Shown here piece after piece: positions 16,260 through 24,612 of a stretch of 46,041 nucleotides of DNA. The position numbers and the translations under genes are program-made. The stretch's first letter is position 1. Every line of letters begins with the position of its first letter. The notes beneath the pieces were generated by a model. That model saw nothing but the letters and a program-made list of their open reading frames with translations, did no database searches and was not told where the DNA came from. Source of the stretch: an uncultured Rubrobacteraceae bacterium (GTDB lineage: Bacteria > Actinomycetota > Rubrobacteria > Rubrobacterales > Rubrobacteraceae); the NCBI GenBank assembly GCA_902806015.1, contig CADCUZ010000039.1, positions 1-46,041 of the forward strand, read 5' to 3'.

Positions 16260-16652
16260 ATGAGCGAGACGGAGAAGATCACGATCAACCTGGGGCTGGT
16301 GGATCTGGGGCAGGTGGACCTGCTGGTGCAGGAGGGGTTCTACTCGAATCGCACGGACTTTATCCGGACGGCGATACGGAACCAGCTCTCCACGCACGCG
16401 GAGGTGGTGAGGCAGACGGTCGCCCGCAAAACGCTCGTGCTCGGGCTGGAGAACTACACCCGCCATGACCTCGAGGCGGTGCGCGAGGCCGGGGAGACCT
16501 TGGAGATCAAGGTCCTCGGCCTGGCGAGCATCGCCGACGACGTCAGCCCGGAGCTCGCCCTCGAGACCATCGACTCGCTCGTCGTGCTGGGCGCCCTACG
16601 GGCCAGCCCGGCCGTAAAGTCGGCACTGGCCGGCAGGATCCGGTCCTCGTAA
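16260..16652 (+). CDS. CopG-type ribbon-helix-helix transcriptional regulator
   Basis: A 130-residue protein with an N-terminal ribbon-helix-helix DNA-binding domain (about residues 5-45). The strand is EKITINLGLVDLGQVD, followed by two helices (LLVQEGFYSN, RTDFIRTAIRNQL). The second half (TLEIKVLGLASIADD, ETIDSLVVLGALRAS) is a small strand-and-helix domain and has none of the metal-binding histidines of NikR. It stands 19 bases ahead of a PHB-depolymerase-like esterase and just after a promoter whose -10 is covered by a palindrome. The simplest reading is a local repressor of itself and the esterase. Its signal molecule is unknown. Confidence 0.85.
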   Translation: MSETEKITINLGLVDLGQVDLLVQEGFYSNRTDFIRTAIRNQLSTHAEVVRQTVARKTLVLGLENYTRHDLEAVREAGETLEIKVLGLASIADDVSPELALETIDSLVVLGALRASPAVKSALAGRIRSS

Positions 16653-16671
16653 CCGAAAGGAGCACCACCCT

Positions 16672-17883
16672 ATGAACGGAGGCATACAGGCACGCATGGC
16701 CGAGGCCACGCGCCTAACACGGGAGGGACGCCTCGAGGAGGCAACCTCGATCATCCAGCGCGCCCTCGGAAACACCATTCCGACGGTGTCCCCCAACCCC
16801 GGGGCTGGCGGGTTCAACGGTCCCATAGAGGTGACCTCCCGTCTTATTGGGGCGACCCCGCAGGGTCCGACGGCCCCCTGGCGAGGCGCCGGGCTGGGGC
16901 CGGACGTGTTCGCGCAAACCGCCCCGGGCCCGAACCTGCGCTCCCGCGGCGTGCGGCACCCGTCAGGGAGCCCGTTCGCGAAGACCGCGGGCGCGTCGAG
17001 CGACCCCCGAACGGAGGAACGGTTCTTCACGCGTTCGTACAGCGGCGTCGCCGGCGCCCGCTCGTACAAGCTCTACGTCCCGGAAGGCTACACCGGGCAG
17101 GCGGTGCCGCTCGTCGTCATGCTCCACGGCTGCACCCAAGACCCGGACGACTTCGCGGCCGGCACCCGCATGAACGCGCTCGCCGAGGAGCACACCTTCC
17201 TCGTGGCCTACCCGGCGCAGTCCGGCAGCGCCAACATGCAAAAATGCTGGAACTGGTTCCAGGCCGCCGACCAGCAGCGTGGCCGGGGAGAGCCGTCCAT
17301 CATCGCGGGGATCACGCAGCAGGTGGTCGAAGACTACGAGGTGGACGAGGGCCGGGTCTACGTGGCCGGCATGTCGGCCGGCGGGGCCATGGCCGCGATC
17401 ATGGGCGCGACCTACCCCGACCTCTACGCCGCCGTCGGCGTCCACTCGGGACTCGCCCCCGGCTCCGCCCACGACATGCCCTCCGCCTTCTCCGCGATGC
17501 GCCAGGGCAACCCCGGCGCCCCGATGCCGCAGGGTCAACCGAACGGCCGCGCGAAGATCGTGCCGACCATCGTCTTCCACGGCGACAAGGACGGAACCGT
17601 CCATCCGCGCAACGGCGACCGCCTGCTCGCCCACCTCACCGCCGGCGACGGCTCGTCCCTCAGGGTGGCCACGCGACAGGGAAGAAAACCCGACGGCCAC
17701 GCCTTTACCAGGATCTCTTACAAAGACGCGGACGACCGACCGGTGGTGGAGCGCTGGTCCGTCCACGGCCTCGCCCACGCGTGGTCCGGCGGGGGCCACC
17801 CCGGCTCCTACACCGACCCCAAAGGCCCCGACGCCTCCGCCGAAATGGTCCGCTTCTTCCAGCAGCACGCGCGCGCGGAGTAG
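16672..17883 (+). CDS. PHB depolymerase family esterase
   Basis: A 403-residue alpha/beta-hydrolase of the LpqC/PHB-depolymerase group that hydrolyses poly(3-hydroxybutyrate) or related esters. The N-terminal 115 residues include a helix (EATRLTREGRLEEATSIIQ) and a disordered proline/glycine stretch; there is no signal peptide, so it is probably intracellular. Catalytic parts are LHGCTQDPDDF (oxyanion hole), GMSAGGAMA with nucleophile S235, FHGDKDGTVHP with the acid D305 or D307, and HGLAHAWSGG with the catalytic histidine near 369. AAGGAG lies nine bases before the ATG. It shares a transcript with the CopG-type gene; the pairing suggests control by polymer or storage state. Confidence 0.9.
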   Translation: MNGGIQARMAEATRLTREGRLEEATSIIQRALGNTIPTVSPNPGAGGFNGPIEVTSRLIGATPQGPTAPWRGAGLGPDVFAQTAPGPNLRSRGVRHPSGSPFAKTAGASSDPRTEERFFTRSYSGVAGARSYKLYVPEGYTGQAVPLVVMLHGCTQDPDDFAAGTRMNALAEEHTFLVAYPAQSGSANMQKCWNWFQAADQQRGRGEPSIIAGITQQVVEDYEVDEGRVYVAGMSAGGAMAAIMGATYPDLYAAVGVHSGLAPGSAHDMPSAFSAMRQGNPGAPMPQGQPNGRAKIVPTIVFHGDKDGTVHPRNGDRLLAHLTAGDGSSLRVATRQGRKPDGHAFTRISYKDADDRPVVERWSVHGLAHAWSGGGHPGSYTDPKGPDASAEMVRFFQQHARAE

Positions 17884-17952
17884 GGCTACCAGCGTTCAGC
17901 AACTACCGCGTCCGGGCGGGCTGACGTTCTCCGAAGAGGACCCACGACGAGA

Positions 17953-17976
17953 GGCCCCGCATCAAGCCGCGGGGCC
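17953..17976. terminator. GC-rich stem-loop between convergent genes
   Basis: GGCCCCGC, an eight-base loop and GCGGGGCC form a perfect eight-pair stem. It lies between the ends of the esterase (+) and the SPFH gene (-). No T-run follows on either strand, so termination efficiency is uncertain. Confidence 0.5.
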
Positions 17977-18102
17977 CGCCCGTTCCCGTCGCGCCAACAA
18001 TAGAACCGCCCGTCCCGTTCTTCCCCCCTTCCCCGGACTACTCCCCGGTCAGCCACCCGCGTGGCGCCGGGGCGCGGCGGGGCTGCGTCCGCGGCGGAGC
18101 GC

Positions 18103-19107
18103 CTACTCGGCCGTCGGACGGCGCTCCAGGTCTCGGCGGACCGCTTCGCCGTTGGGGGCGTTGAGGCGCGGCCTCTCCCCCTCACTCCGGACGTCTTCCG
18201 CGGCCAGGCTCGCGCCGCCGGCCAGGGCGCCGATGGTGCCGGCGAGGTCCTGTATCTCGGAGGGGACGACAAAGAGCTTGCTGGCCGGTCCCTGGGCCAT
18301 CTCCGGAAGGGCCTTGAGGTAGAGGTAGCGGAGAGATTCGGGGGAGAGGTTGCTGCTCTCCAGGCGCTCGAAGAGCTTGCCGGTCATCTCGATTTGGGCG
18401 GCCTGGACGTTGCGGTAGGCCTCCGCCTCGCCCTCGGCGCGCAGTACGGCTGAGCGCTGCTCGCCCTCGGCTTTCAGGATGGAAGACTCCTTCGCGCCCT
18501 CGGCCTTCAAGATGGCCGAGCGCTTGTCGCCTTCCGCGGTCAGGATGGCCGCGCGGCGGGTCCGCTCGGCCTGCATCTGCTTCTCCATCGCCTGCTGGAT
18601 GTCTCTTGGGGGCGTGATCTCCTTGAGCTCGACCCTCGTGACCCGGATGCCCCACTTTTCCGTGACCTCGTCCAGTATCGTGCGGAGCTTGCCGTTGATC
18701 TCGTCACGCGAGGTAAGGGTCTTGTCCAGGATAAGGTTGCCGATCACGTTGCGCAATGTGGTCTGCGTGATCTGCTCCAACGCCAGGTGGAAGTTGGCGA
18801 CCTCGTACTCGGACGCCCTCGCGTCGACGACCTGGTAGTAGACGACGGTTGAGATCTGCATGCCCACGTTGTCGTTGGTGATGACCGCCTGGGGTTGGAA
18901 GGCGATGACCTGCTCCCGTAGGTCGGTCTTGGGAAGCATCCTGTCCACCACGGGCACGACGAAGGTCAGCCCGCTCTCGGCGGTGCGGTGGTAGCGCCCG
19001 AGGCGCTGCACGATCGCCACCCGGCTCTGCGGGATGATCCTGATGCTCCTCGCCGCCACCAGAAAAACGACGAACGCCAGTATCCCGAGCACGATTAGTC
19101 CCGTCAC
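18103..19107 (-). CDS. SPFH/Band 7 (stomatin-like) membrane protein
   Basis: A 334-residue protein with one N-terminal membrane helix (about 2-20), an SPFH domain (about 22-200; IIPQSRVAIVQRLGRYHRT, GLTFVVPVVDRM, LREQVIAFQPQAVITNDN) and a long charged coiled coil of repeated AILKAEG / SILKAEG units (about 195-255). Such proteins oligomerise and organise membrane microdomains, and often work with membrane proteases. The GTG start overlaps the stop of the NfeD gene by four bases (GTGA), with GGAGGAG upstream, so the pair is translated together. NfeD is its usual partner. The open frame upstream of the GTG overlaps nfeD and is not used. Confidence 0.93.
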   Translation of the reverse strand: MTGLIVLGILAFVVFLVAARSIRIIPQSRVAIVQRLGRYHRTAESGLTFVVPVVDRMLPKTDLREQVIAFQPQAVITNDNVGMQISTVVYYQVVDARASEYEVANFHLALEQITQTTLRNVIGNLILDKTLTSRDEINGKLRTILDEVTEKWGIRVTRVELKEITPPRDIQQAMEKQMQAERTRRAAILTAEGDKRSAILKAEGAKESSILKAEGEQRSAVLRAEGEAEAYRNVQAAQIEMTGKLFERLESSNLSPESLRYLYLKALPEMAQGPASKLFVVPSEIQDLAGTIGALAGGASLAAEDVRSEGERPRLNAPNGEAVRRDLERRPTAE

Positions 19108-19559
19108 AGCTCTCCTCCTTCGGTCTCCACCGGCTCGACTAGCGCGGTCAGCCCGTCGGTGTCGAGCACCCGGACCTTCGCGCCCTTCCCTATCTCGTCC
19201 CCCGAGTACATCGCCCGGGCCGTCCAGAACTCGCCGCTCCCCACCCGGACGGCTCCTTTTCCTCCGGCCTCTATGGGCTCGGTAACCACCGCGCTCTCGC
19301 CCGTGATCCCGCGGTGCCCCGCGTACTGCTCCCCACCCCTCAGGGAGAGCCGATTCAACAGCGCGGGCCGCAGCACCACCATGCTGAGGACCGAGGCGGC
19401 GATGAACCCTATAGCCTGCGCCACGAGTCCGAGCCCCGCGAAGGCCATCGCCAGCGCCACCACCGCCCCGAGCGCGAAGAAAAGCAAGAAAAAAGATACC
19501 GAGAGAAGCTCGCCAACAAAGGCAAGCCCCGCCAGCACCGCCCAGAAGATGATATCCAA
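19104..19559 (-). CDS. NfeD-like membrane protein
   Basis: A 151-residue NfeD protein: four or so hydrophobic segments over residues 1-75 (FWAVLAGLAFVGELLSVSFFLLFFALGA begins the block), followed by a C-terminal OB-fold domain (GITGESAVVTEPIEAGG...GKGAKVRVLDTDGLTALVEP). NfeD proteins are regularly encoded with SPFH proteins and are thought to form membrane scaffolds with them. I chose the TTG at 19559 because AAGGAGGAG sits about seven bases upstream; an upstream TTG at 19589 would add ten basic residues before the helix and lacks a ribosome site. Its last four bases are the start of the SPFH gene. Confidence 0.9.
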   Translation of the reverse strand: MDIIFWAVLAGLAFVGELLSVSFFLLFFALGAVVALAMAFAGLGLVAQAIGFIAASVLSMVVLRPALLNRLSLRGGEQYAGHRGITGESAVVTEPIEAGGKGAVRVGSGEFWTARAMYSGDEIGKGAKVRVLDTDGLTALVEPVETEGGEL

Positions 19560-19639
19560 GTCCAGACTCCTCCTTCTCCCCGCACACAATTCTACAACAC
19601 CCAGTAAGCGGCCCGCGCGGCCCCGCTTACAATACGGCC

Positions 19640-20625
19640 ATGCCAGACGAGGACTTTAGCCCAGGCGTGCAGCGGCACCTCGAGGGCCTACCGAGGCTGT
19701 ACTCGCCGCGGCGTCGCGTTCCCCGCCCGCGGCGAGCACAGCCCGAACTACCTGGTACGGGGCGACCCGGACCTCGTGGCCCGACTCGTGACGGGCACCC
19801 AGATGGGCCTGCCGTTAGAAGAACAGCGCCCTGCGAGCACCACGCCCCCGGGCTGCTCGCCCCTTCGGGCGTCACCCCGAGGCCCCGCCACGTGGACCCA
19901 AACCCGCGGAACCTTCCCTACCCCCTCATCCCGGAGGAGTACCTGCCGGGCCGTCCCCTCGACTACGCCACCGATGTCCCCGCCGCAGCCCGCTGCGTCG
20001 CCGCCGTACACTCCCTGGGCGTTCCGCAGGAACACCGCCTTTAGACCCATCCGGACCCGGCCCCCGCCATACTGGAAGAGTCCTGCGGCTTGGCCGAACC
20101 CTACCTAAACTGGGACGACGCCCCCCAAGGGAGCAAGGCGGCCCTCCTCGAAGGTTTCGGTCGCGTAGAAGGCTTCCTCGAACGGAGGGACCTCTTCACC
20201 GGCGACGATCTCGCCATCGTCAACTACGACCTGAACACCCACAACTTCGTGGTGGACGACGGCCAGGCCAGGCTACTCGACTGGGAGAAGGCGCGCATAG
20301 AGCACCCACCAACCAAGAACTCGCGCACTTCCTAGTCCCCACCACGACCCTCTGGCGCGATGACACCGCGACGCTCCTATCCGAGGAGCAAGAGCAGGAG
20401 TTCGTCGAGGCGTACCTAATACGGAGCCCCGTCGAGGACCTTCGGCGGTTCCGCGAGCAGCTCGAGGCGATGAAGACCATCGTCTCGCTTCGGGCCGTCT
20501 CGTGGTGCGCGTGGGCGTTGCAGGAGAACGCGCGGGCGGGAAGGCCCATCGCCAACGAGGAGACCCTAAACAGGAGCCGCCATTACCCGGAGCCGGGGTT
20601 TTTGAGGGGCCTCTTCGGGGCGTGA
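19640..20625 (+). pseudogene. Aminoglycoside phosphotransferase-like kinase, decayed
   Basis: Consecutive pieces of an APH/choline-kinase-like protein lie in changing frames. These are a start MPDEDFSPGVQRHLEG (19640), then FPARGEHSPNYLVRGDPD, then LPYPLIPEEYLPGRPLDYATD ending at a stop at 20042-20044. Next come LAEPYLNWDDAP and NYDLNTHNFVVDDG with LLDWEKARIEHP (catalytic loop and metal aspartate region), and then a C-terminal helical part to a stop at 20623-20625. At least three frame changes and one stop are needed, so no working enzyme is made. The catalytic loop has N-Y-D where H-x-D is usual. TACAAT lies six bases before the first ATG. Confidence 0.8.
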
Positions 20626-20729
20626 TCCGTCCTGCCAGCGGGATTTAAGCGACCAGTAAGGGAACCGCACCAAACCCCGCGCGGGACCGTGCTACGATCC
20701 TCGCGACCCGTCCGCGAGGAGAGGAAGCG

Positions 20730-21550
20730 ATGCCCCCATCCGCGCGGTCCTCGACTGCGACACGGCCAACGAGGTCGACGACCAGTTCGCCATCGCCCAC
20801 GCCCTCGGCCTGCCCGAAGGCGCCCTCGACGTGCGCGGCGTGGTCTCCGTGCACAACACCATCGCCCACGGACCCGGCTCGCGGGACACGTACCAGGAGG
20901 AGGCCGAACGGGTCGTAGGCCTCTGCGGGGGCGGTGTCCCTTGCATCCCGGGGGCGGAGCGGCCGATGGAGCACCGCGAGGACCTCGTGCCGAGCGCGGG
21001 GCTCGAGTTCATGGTCGAAGAGGCGCGGCAGGGGCCGCTCACCGTTATCGCGACGGGCCCCGCGACGGACGTCGCCTCGCTCGCGCTCGCGGCGCCCGAG
21101 ACGCGGGATAACGTGCGGGTCGTCTGGCTCGGCGGATTCGGTGGCAAGGATCTCTACGAGCGGCACAAGATGCACGAGCTCAACGGCCGGGCGGACATCG
21201 CCGCCTGGCGGGGCCTCTTTGAGGGCCGGACGGACCTGCTCCTGGTCCCCGGGTGGCCGGCCCCGGCGAAGATGGCGGAGATCCTACAGCGCTGGGTCGT
21301 CGAATACAGCGGGGACGTGGACCCCGAGGGGGAGAAGATCCTGTGGGACGTGGCCTGCGTGGCCGCCGTCGCGGACCCGGAAGCGGCCACCGTCGAGGGG
21401 ACGGCGCTGCCGACGCTGGACGCGGCCGGCCCGCACGACTACTCGCAGCCAGGCCGCGAGGTCGGGATGGTCGACGACCTGGACGAGGGGCGCGTGATCT
21501 CGAGCCTCATGGGGGCGCTCGGGCGGTTGCCGGACGGGGGGCGGTCTTGA
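20730..21550 (+). pseudogene. Inosine/uridine-preferring nucleoside hydrolase, out of frame by one base at its start
   Basis: From codon 4 on the gene is entire: RAVLDCDTANEVDDQFAIAHAL (the calcium-binding aspartate cluster that defines nucleoside hydrolases), a middle with TVIATGPATDVASLAL, then WLGGFGG and a C-terminal tail ending at 21550. The ATG at 20730 has a strong GGAG ribosome site, but the next bases are five C's; six would put ATG in frame with the rest. No other start codon lies in frame until a GTG at 20831, which would drop the aspartate cluster. It is therefore broken, phase-variable or a sequencing error. The enzyme family splits nucleosides to ribose and base. Confidence 0.85.
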
Positions 21551-21582
21551 TCCGGGCCCTCCCGCGCGGCGTAGACCCGGGC

Positions 21583-22121
21583 GTGTAAGATCCTCGACGA
21601 GCCCTTCAGCGCGCTCGACGCCAACCTCAGGGAGGAGGTGCGCGAGCTGGTGCTCAGGCTTCAGCGCGAGGGCGGCCACACGACCGTCTTCGTGACCCAC
21701 GACCAGGAAGAGGCCCTCGTCCTCGCCGACCGCATCGCCCTGATATTCGACGGCAGGCTCCAGATGTACGACCTCCCCGCCACCCGCGAGGTCGCCCGCT
21801 TCTTCGGCGCCACCAACTTTATAGAAGGCCACGCGAAGAACGGCTCCGTCCAGACCCCGCTCGGCAACGTCGAGCTGTCGCGCGCCCCCCGCCTGGCGCC
21901 GTCACGCTCACCATCCGGCCCGAGGCCGTCCGCCTGGAAGGCGGTAAAACTCGTTCCGCGACCGGGTCTCCTCCGCCTCCTACCTCGGAACCCAGGTCCA
22001 CTACGGGCTACGTGCCGCGGGCACGCCCCTGCGCACCGCCCTGCCCCCCCACGCCCGGCTCGCGGTGGGCGACGAGGTGACCGTACGTCTGCCGGCCGAG
22101 TCGTTGTGGGTGTTGAAGTGA
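21583..22121 (+). pseudogene. ABC transporter ATPase fragment (MalK/PotA type) with TOBE domain
   Basis: Only the second half of an ATPase remains. It opens at ILDEPFSALDANLREEV (Walker B and D-loop), then VFVTHDQEEALVLADRIALI (H-loop) and an RE-A-F-G-x-x-N linker (VARFFGATNFIEG). A TOBE-like C-terminus follows in other frames (TLTIRPEAVRLEG, then YLGTQVHYGLRAAG and VGDEVTVRLPAESLWVLK to the stop at 22121). The Walker A loop and signature motif are missing, and at least two frameshifts follow. It begins about 30 bases after the nucleoside hydrolase and no permease genes are nearby, so a larger deletion removed the rest of the transporter. Confidence 0.75.
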
Positions 22122-22257
22122 AGGTTTGGGGCAGCGGGCGTTAGCCGAAGGGTGAACGCCGCTGCGGCGCCCCCCAAGCCCGCCTCCGCGCCGCCTTTGC
22201 AGGGACGGCACGGTCGAAGTCGCCTGTATGTCTCGTTTCGTCACCAAAACCCGGCGC

Positions 22258-22650
22258 CTACCCCGTCGCTTCGGCGATGATGCGGCGGTGGTCAAAGGCC
22301 AGTTCGGCGGCGTTAGGGTCCATGACCGAGACCTCGGCGGCGTCGGAGGCCGCTTTGAGGTCCCCGCCCACGACGCGGGCCAGGAAGGCGACGCTGACGT
22401 TGTGGCCGCGGGGGTCGCGCTCGGGGTCGGAGTAGACGCCGACGAGGCGTGCCAGCTCCACCGCCAGGCCCGTCTCTTCGGCCGCCTCCCGGACGGCGGC
22501 GGCCTCGACGGTCTCTCCGACTTCGACAAAGCCGCCAGGCAGGGCCCATTGTCCCTCAAATGGGTCGCCGCCGCGGCGGATCAGGACGACCCCGCCGTCC
22601 GAAAGGATCACGACGTCCACCATCAGCTTCGGCGTCTCCGGTCCCGCCAA
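22258..22650 (-). CDS. Nudix hydrolase
   Basis: A 130-residue Nudix protein with a perfect box at residues 39-62: GGFVEVGETVEAAAVREAAE then ETGL, matching G-x5-E-x7-R-E-U-x-E-E-x-G-U. The strand VDVVILSDGGVVLIRRGGDPFEG before it and VGVYSDPERDPRGHNVSVAF after it resemble ADP-ribose pyrophosphatase and NADH-hydrolase-type members. It would cleave a nucleoside diphosphate linked to another moiety, with magnesium. The TTG start follows GGAGG by seven bases, and TAAACT upstream may be its -10. It overlaps no other real gene. Confidence 0.9.
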   Translation of the reverse strand: MAGPETPKLMVDVVILSDGGVVLIRRGGDPFEGQWALPGGFVEVGETVEAAAVREAAEETGLAVELARLVGVYSDPERDPRGHNVSVAFLARVVGGDLKAASDAAEVSVMDPNAAELAFDHRRIIAEATG

Positions 22651-22680
22651 CGTCCTACCTCCCGCGTCGCCCGCGATAGT

Positions 22681-23735
22681 TTACCCGCCCGCCGGGAGGG
22701 AAAACCGCGCCAGGGCTGCTTGTTGTCCAGCCCGAGCTCGTCGCTCGTCGCCCCGGCCGAGCGACCTCTCGGGGTCCTGGCAGGCACCGTTGATGATCGG
22801 GCTAATCGTCAGGTCGCGGTGGTCCCTCTAGGGGACGTGACCGAGGCCGAACAAGTGGCCCCACTCGTGCGCCATGACGGCCTCCACGTAGTAGGCCCCG
22901 CGGCACGACCGGGAGCCGAGCTTCGCGGTCCATCGGGAGTCCGCCCGGTTGATCTTGCCGTCCGCGGCGGCGACCTCGTCGTAGACAGGCCCGCCCTCGG
23001 AGATGGTGCAGGCCGCGGCGACCACGCCGCTCTTGAGGTCGCCGAATGCGACGACGCTGCGGCCGTCGTCCGTGTCGCAGAGGCCGGCGCCCACCAGGGC
23101 CGGGACCCCGCCCACCCCCGCGTACCTCAGAGCGACCGGCGTGATGCCTAAGACGGCGGTTGCTTTTGGTGTCGGACACGTTCAGCCCGCTATCCCGGAT
23201 CGCGTTCCCCGCCGCGAAGCGCGTCAGGCCAGGCGGCGTCTTGGAGGCCCTGAAGCCGTAGTCCAGCGTACCCGTCGCCTTGTGGTCGACGTCCGTGTTG
23301 GCCGGGTCGGCACACCCCTCGCGGCTCGTGGCGCGGGAGAGATTTCTCGCGGCGGGGTCCTCCGGCCCGGTGCCGGACGCTACCTCCGATTTGTCGCCGA
23401 CTTGCGTCACCTCGACGGCACCCGGCAGGCGGCGTACCCCGAGCTCTTGCGCACCCGAGGTCGTTAGCACCTCCGCGTAGACCCCCGTCCGCCCGGGGGG
23501 TGATGCTGTCGACCGGCCCGTCCACAATTCGCCCCTCCCCGACGGGACACTCGCCGGGCCCGACCTAATCGGGCCCGGCGGCCTCGATTCTCTCCTGCTT
23601 GCGCGCCTCGCAGGCCTCCAGCAACCGTGCGCCGGTCTGCGCCGCCGGTGTCCCTGGCGAAGGCCGCCACCGCAAAGAGCGCGAATGCCAGAGCCAGTAC
23701 GCACGCAAGAAAGCGTTCTATAGGCCCGCTCGTCC
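22681..23735 (-). pseudogene. Secreted matrixin-like (M10) zinc protease, decayed
   Basis: Fragments in three frames line up as one secreted protease. Near 23735 lies a signal-peptide-like stretch (RFLACVLALAFALFAVAAFA). Next come a propeptide/N-terminal region and DVDHKATGTLDYGFRASKTPPG (frame of 23200-23500). A shift near 23165 leads to LGITPVALRYAGVGG, CDTDDGRSVVAFGDL and the zinc site VMAHEWGHLFGLGH. Right after that site comes an in-frame TAG (22828-22830); beyond it the frame continues with DHRDLTISPIINGACQDPERSLGRGD, the expected C-terminal part of such proteins, to a stop at 22681-22683. No start codon precedes the signal peptide. The metal-binding histidines are preserved, suggesting recent loss. 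Confidence 0.75.
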
Positions 23736-23938
23736 CCCTACTCCCCCTACTTCTGACGTTCGACGCGACGGACCGGATCGTTACGGGACGGCGCCGACCG
23801 CAAGATACAGGCCCCGTGCCGGTCACCAAAAGGTAAGAACGTATAACATGGTGCGGTTCCCGCGCTCGCCCCGCGCTCGCTGGCGGTGCGGACCGGGTCG
23901 AAGGCGGTATGCTTGGGAGGAGGTGATCTGGGCCAACC

Positions 23939-24556
23939 GTGAAGATTTTGTGCATAAGCGATCAGGTAGAGCCCGTGCTGCACGGGCCGAGTTTGAACTC
24001 CTACGCGCGGGGGGCGGAGGCGGTCATCTCCTGCGGGGACCTCCCCTTCGACTACCTGGAGTACGTCGTAACCTTCCTCGGCGCCCCGGTCTACTACGTC
24101 TTGGGCAACCACGACCCCGCCCCCGACGGTCCGGAGTACCCAGGCGGCTGCATACCCCTGGACGGCAGGGTGGTAGAGGTGGGAAGAGGCGAGAAGAGCG
24201 TGACGTTCGCCGGGCTCTCCGGCTCGCCGATGTACTCCGGCGGTCCGAACCAGTACACGGGGCGCCAGATGGGCCGCCGGGCGCGGGGGCTGACGGCCAG
24301 GATCTGGCGCAGACGGCTCCTCGGGCGTTCGGCGCCGCGGGTTTTTGTCACCCACTCGCCGCCCTTCGGCTTCGGGGACCGGAAGGACAGGGCCCACGTC
24401 GGTTTCGAGCCCTTCTTGGGCCTGATCGACCGCCACAGGCCTCCGCTGTGGCTGCACGGGCACGTCCACCTTTACGGCCCGGACCAACAGAGGGTCACAA
24501 ACCGGGGCGATACGAAGGTCGTCAACGTGTTCGGCCACCGTATTTTGGAGGTGTAG
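23939..24556 (+). CDS. Metallophosphoesterase
   Basis: A 205-residue calcineurin-like phosphoesterase. It has the standard metal ligands: D8 in CISDQVE, GD in ISCGDLPFDY (33-34), GNHD (56-59), H in VFVTHSPPFGFGD and the closing HGHVHLYG. These use two metal ions to cleave phosphomonoesters or diesters; the substrate is unknown. The first motif has S-D-Q-x-E rather than the common D-x-H, so the first metal site may be altered. The GTG start is the only sensible one; GGAGGAGG lies 18-20 bases upstream, farther than usual. It is followed after 56 bases by the ParB-like gene. Confidence 0.88.
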   Translation: MKILCISDQVEPVLHGPSLNSYARGAEAVISCGDLPFDYLEYVVTFLGAPVYYVLGNHDPAPDGPEYPGGCIPLDGRVVEVGRGEKSVTFAGLSGSPMYSGGPNQYTGRQMGRRARGLTARIWRRRLLGRSAPRVFVTHSPPFGFGDRKDRAHVGFEPFLGLIDRHRPPLWLHGHVHLYGPDQQRVTNRGDTKVVNVFGHRILEV

Positions 24557-24577
24557 CGCTTTTGGGTTGCGGGGCAC

Positions 24578-24606
24578 TTGTTGCCCGGACCGGCCGGTTG
24601 TAGGCT
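24578..24606 (+). promoter_or_regulatory. Promoter, leaderless-type, before the ParB-like gene
   Basis: TTGTTG (24578-24583), a 17-base spacer and TAGGCT (24601-24606). The -10 ends six bases before the GTG at 24613, so transcription would begin on the start codon. Confidence 0.45.
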
Positions 24607-24612
24607 GGAGCC

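Noticed and set aside
16260..16652. NikR nickel regulator
   Set aside because: The ribbon-helix-helix part and length fit, but the metal-binding histidines and cysteine of NikR are missing and no nickel genes are nearby.
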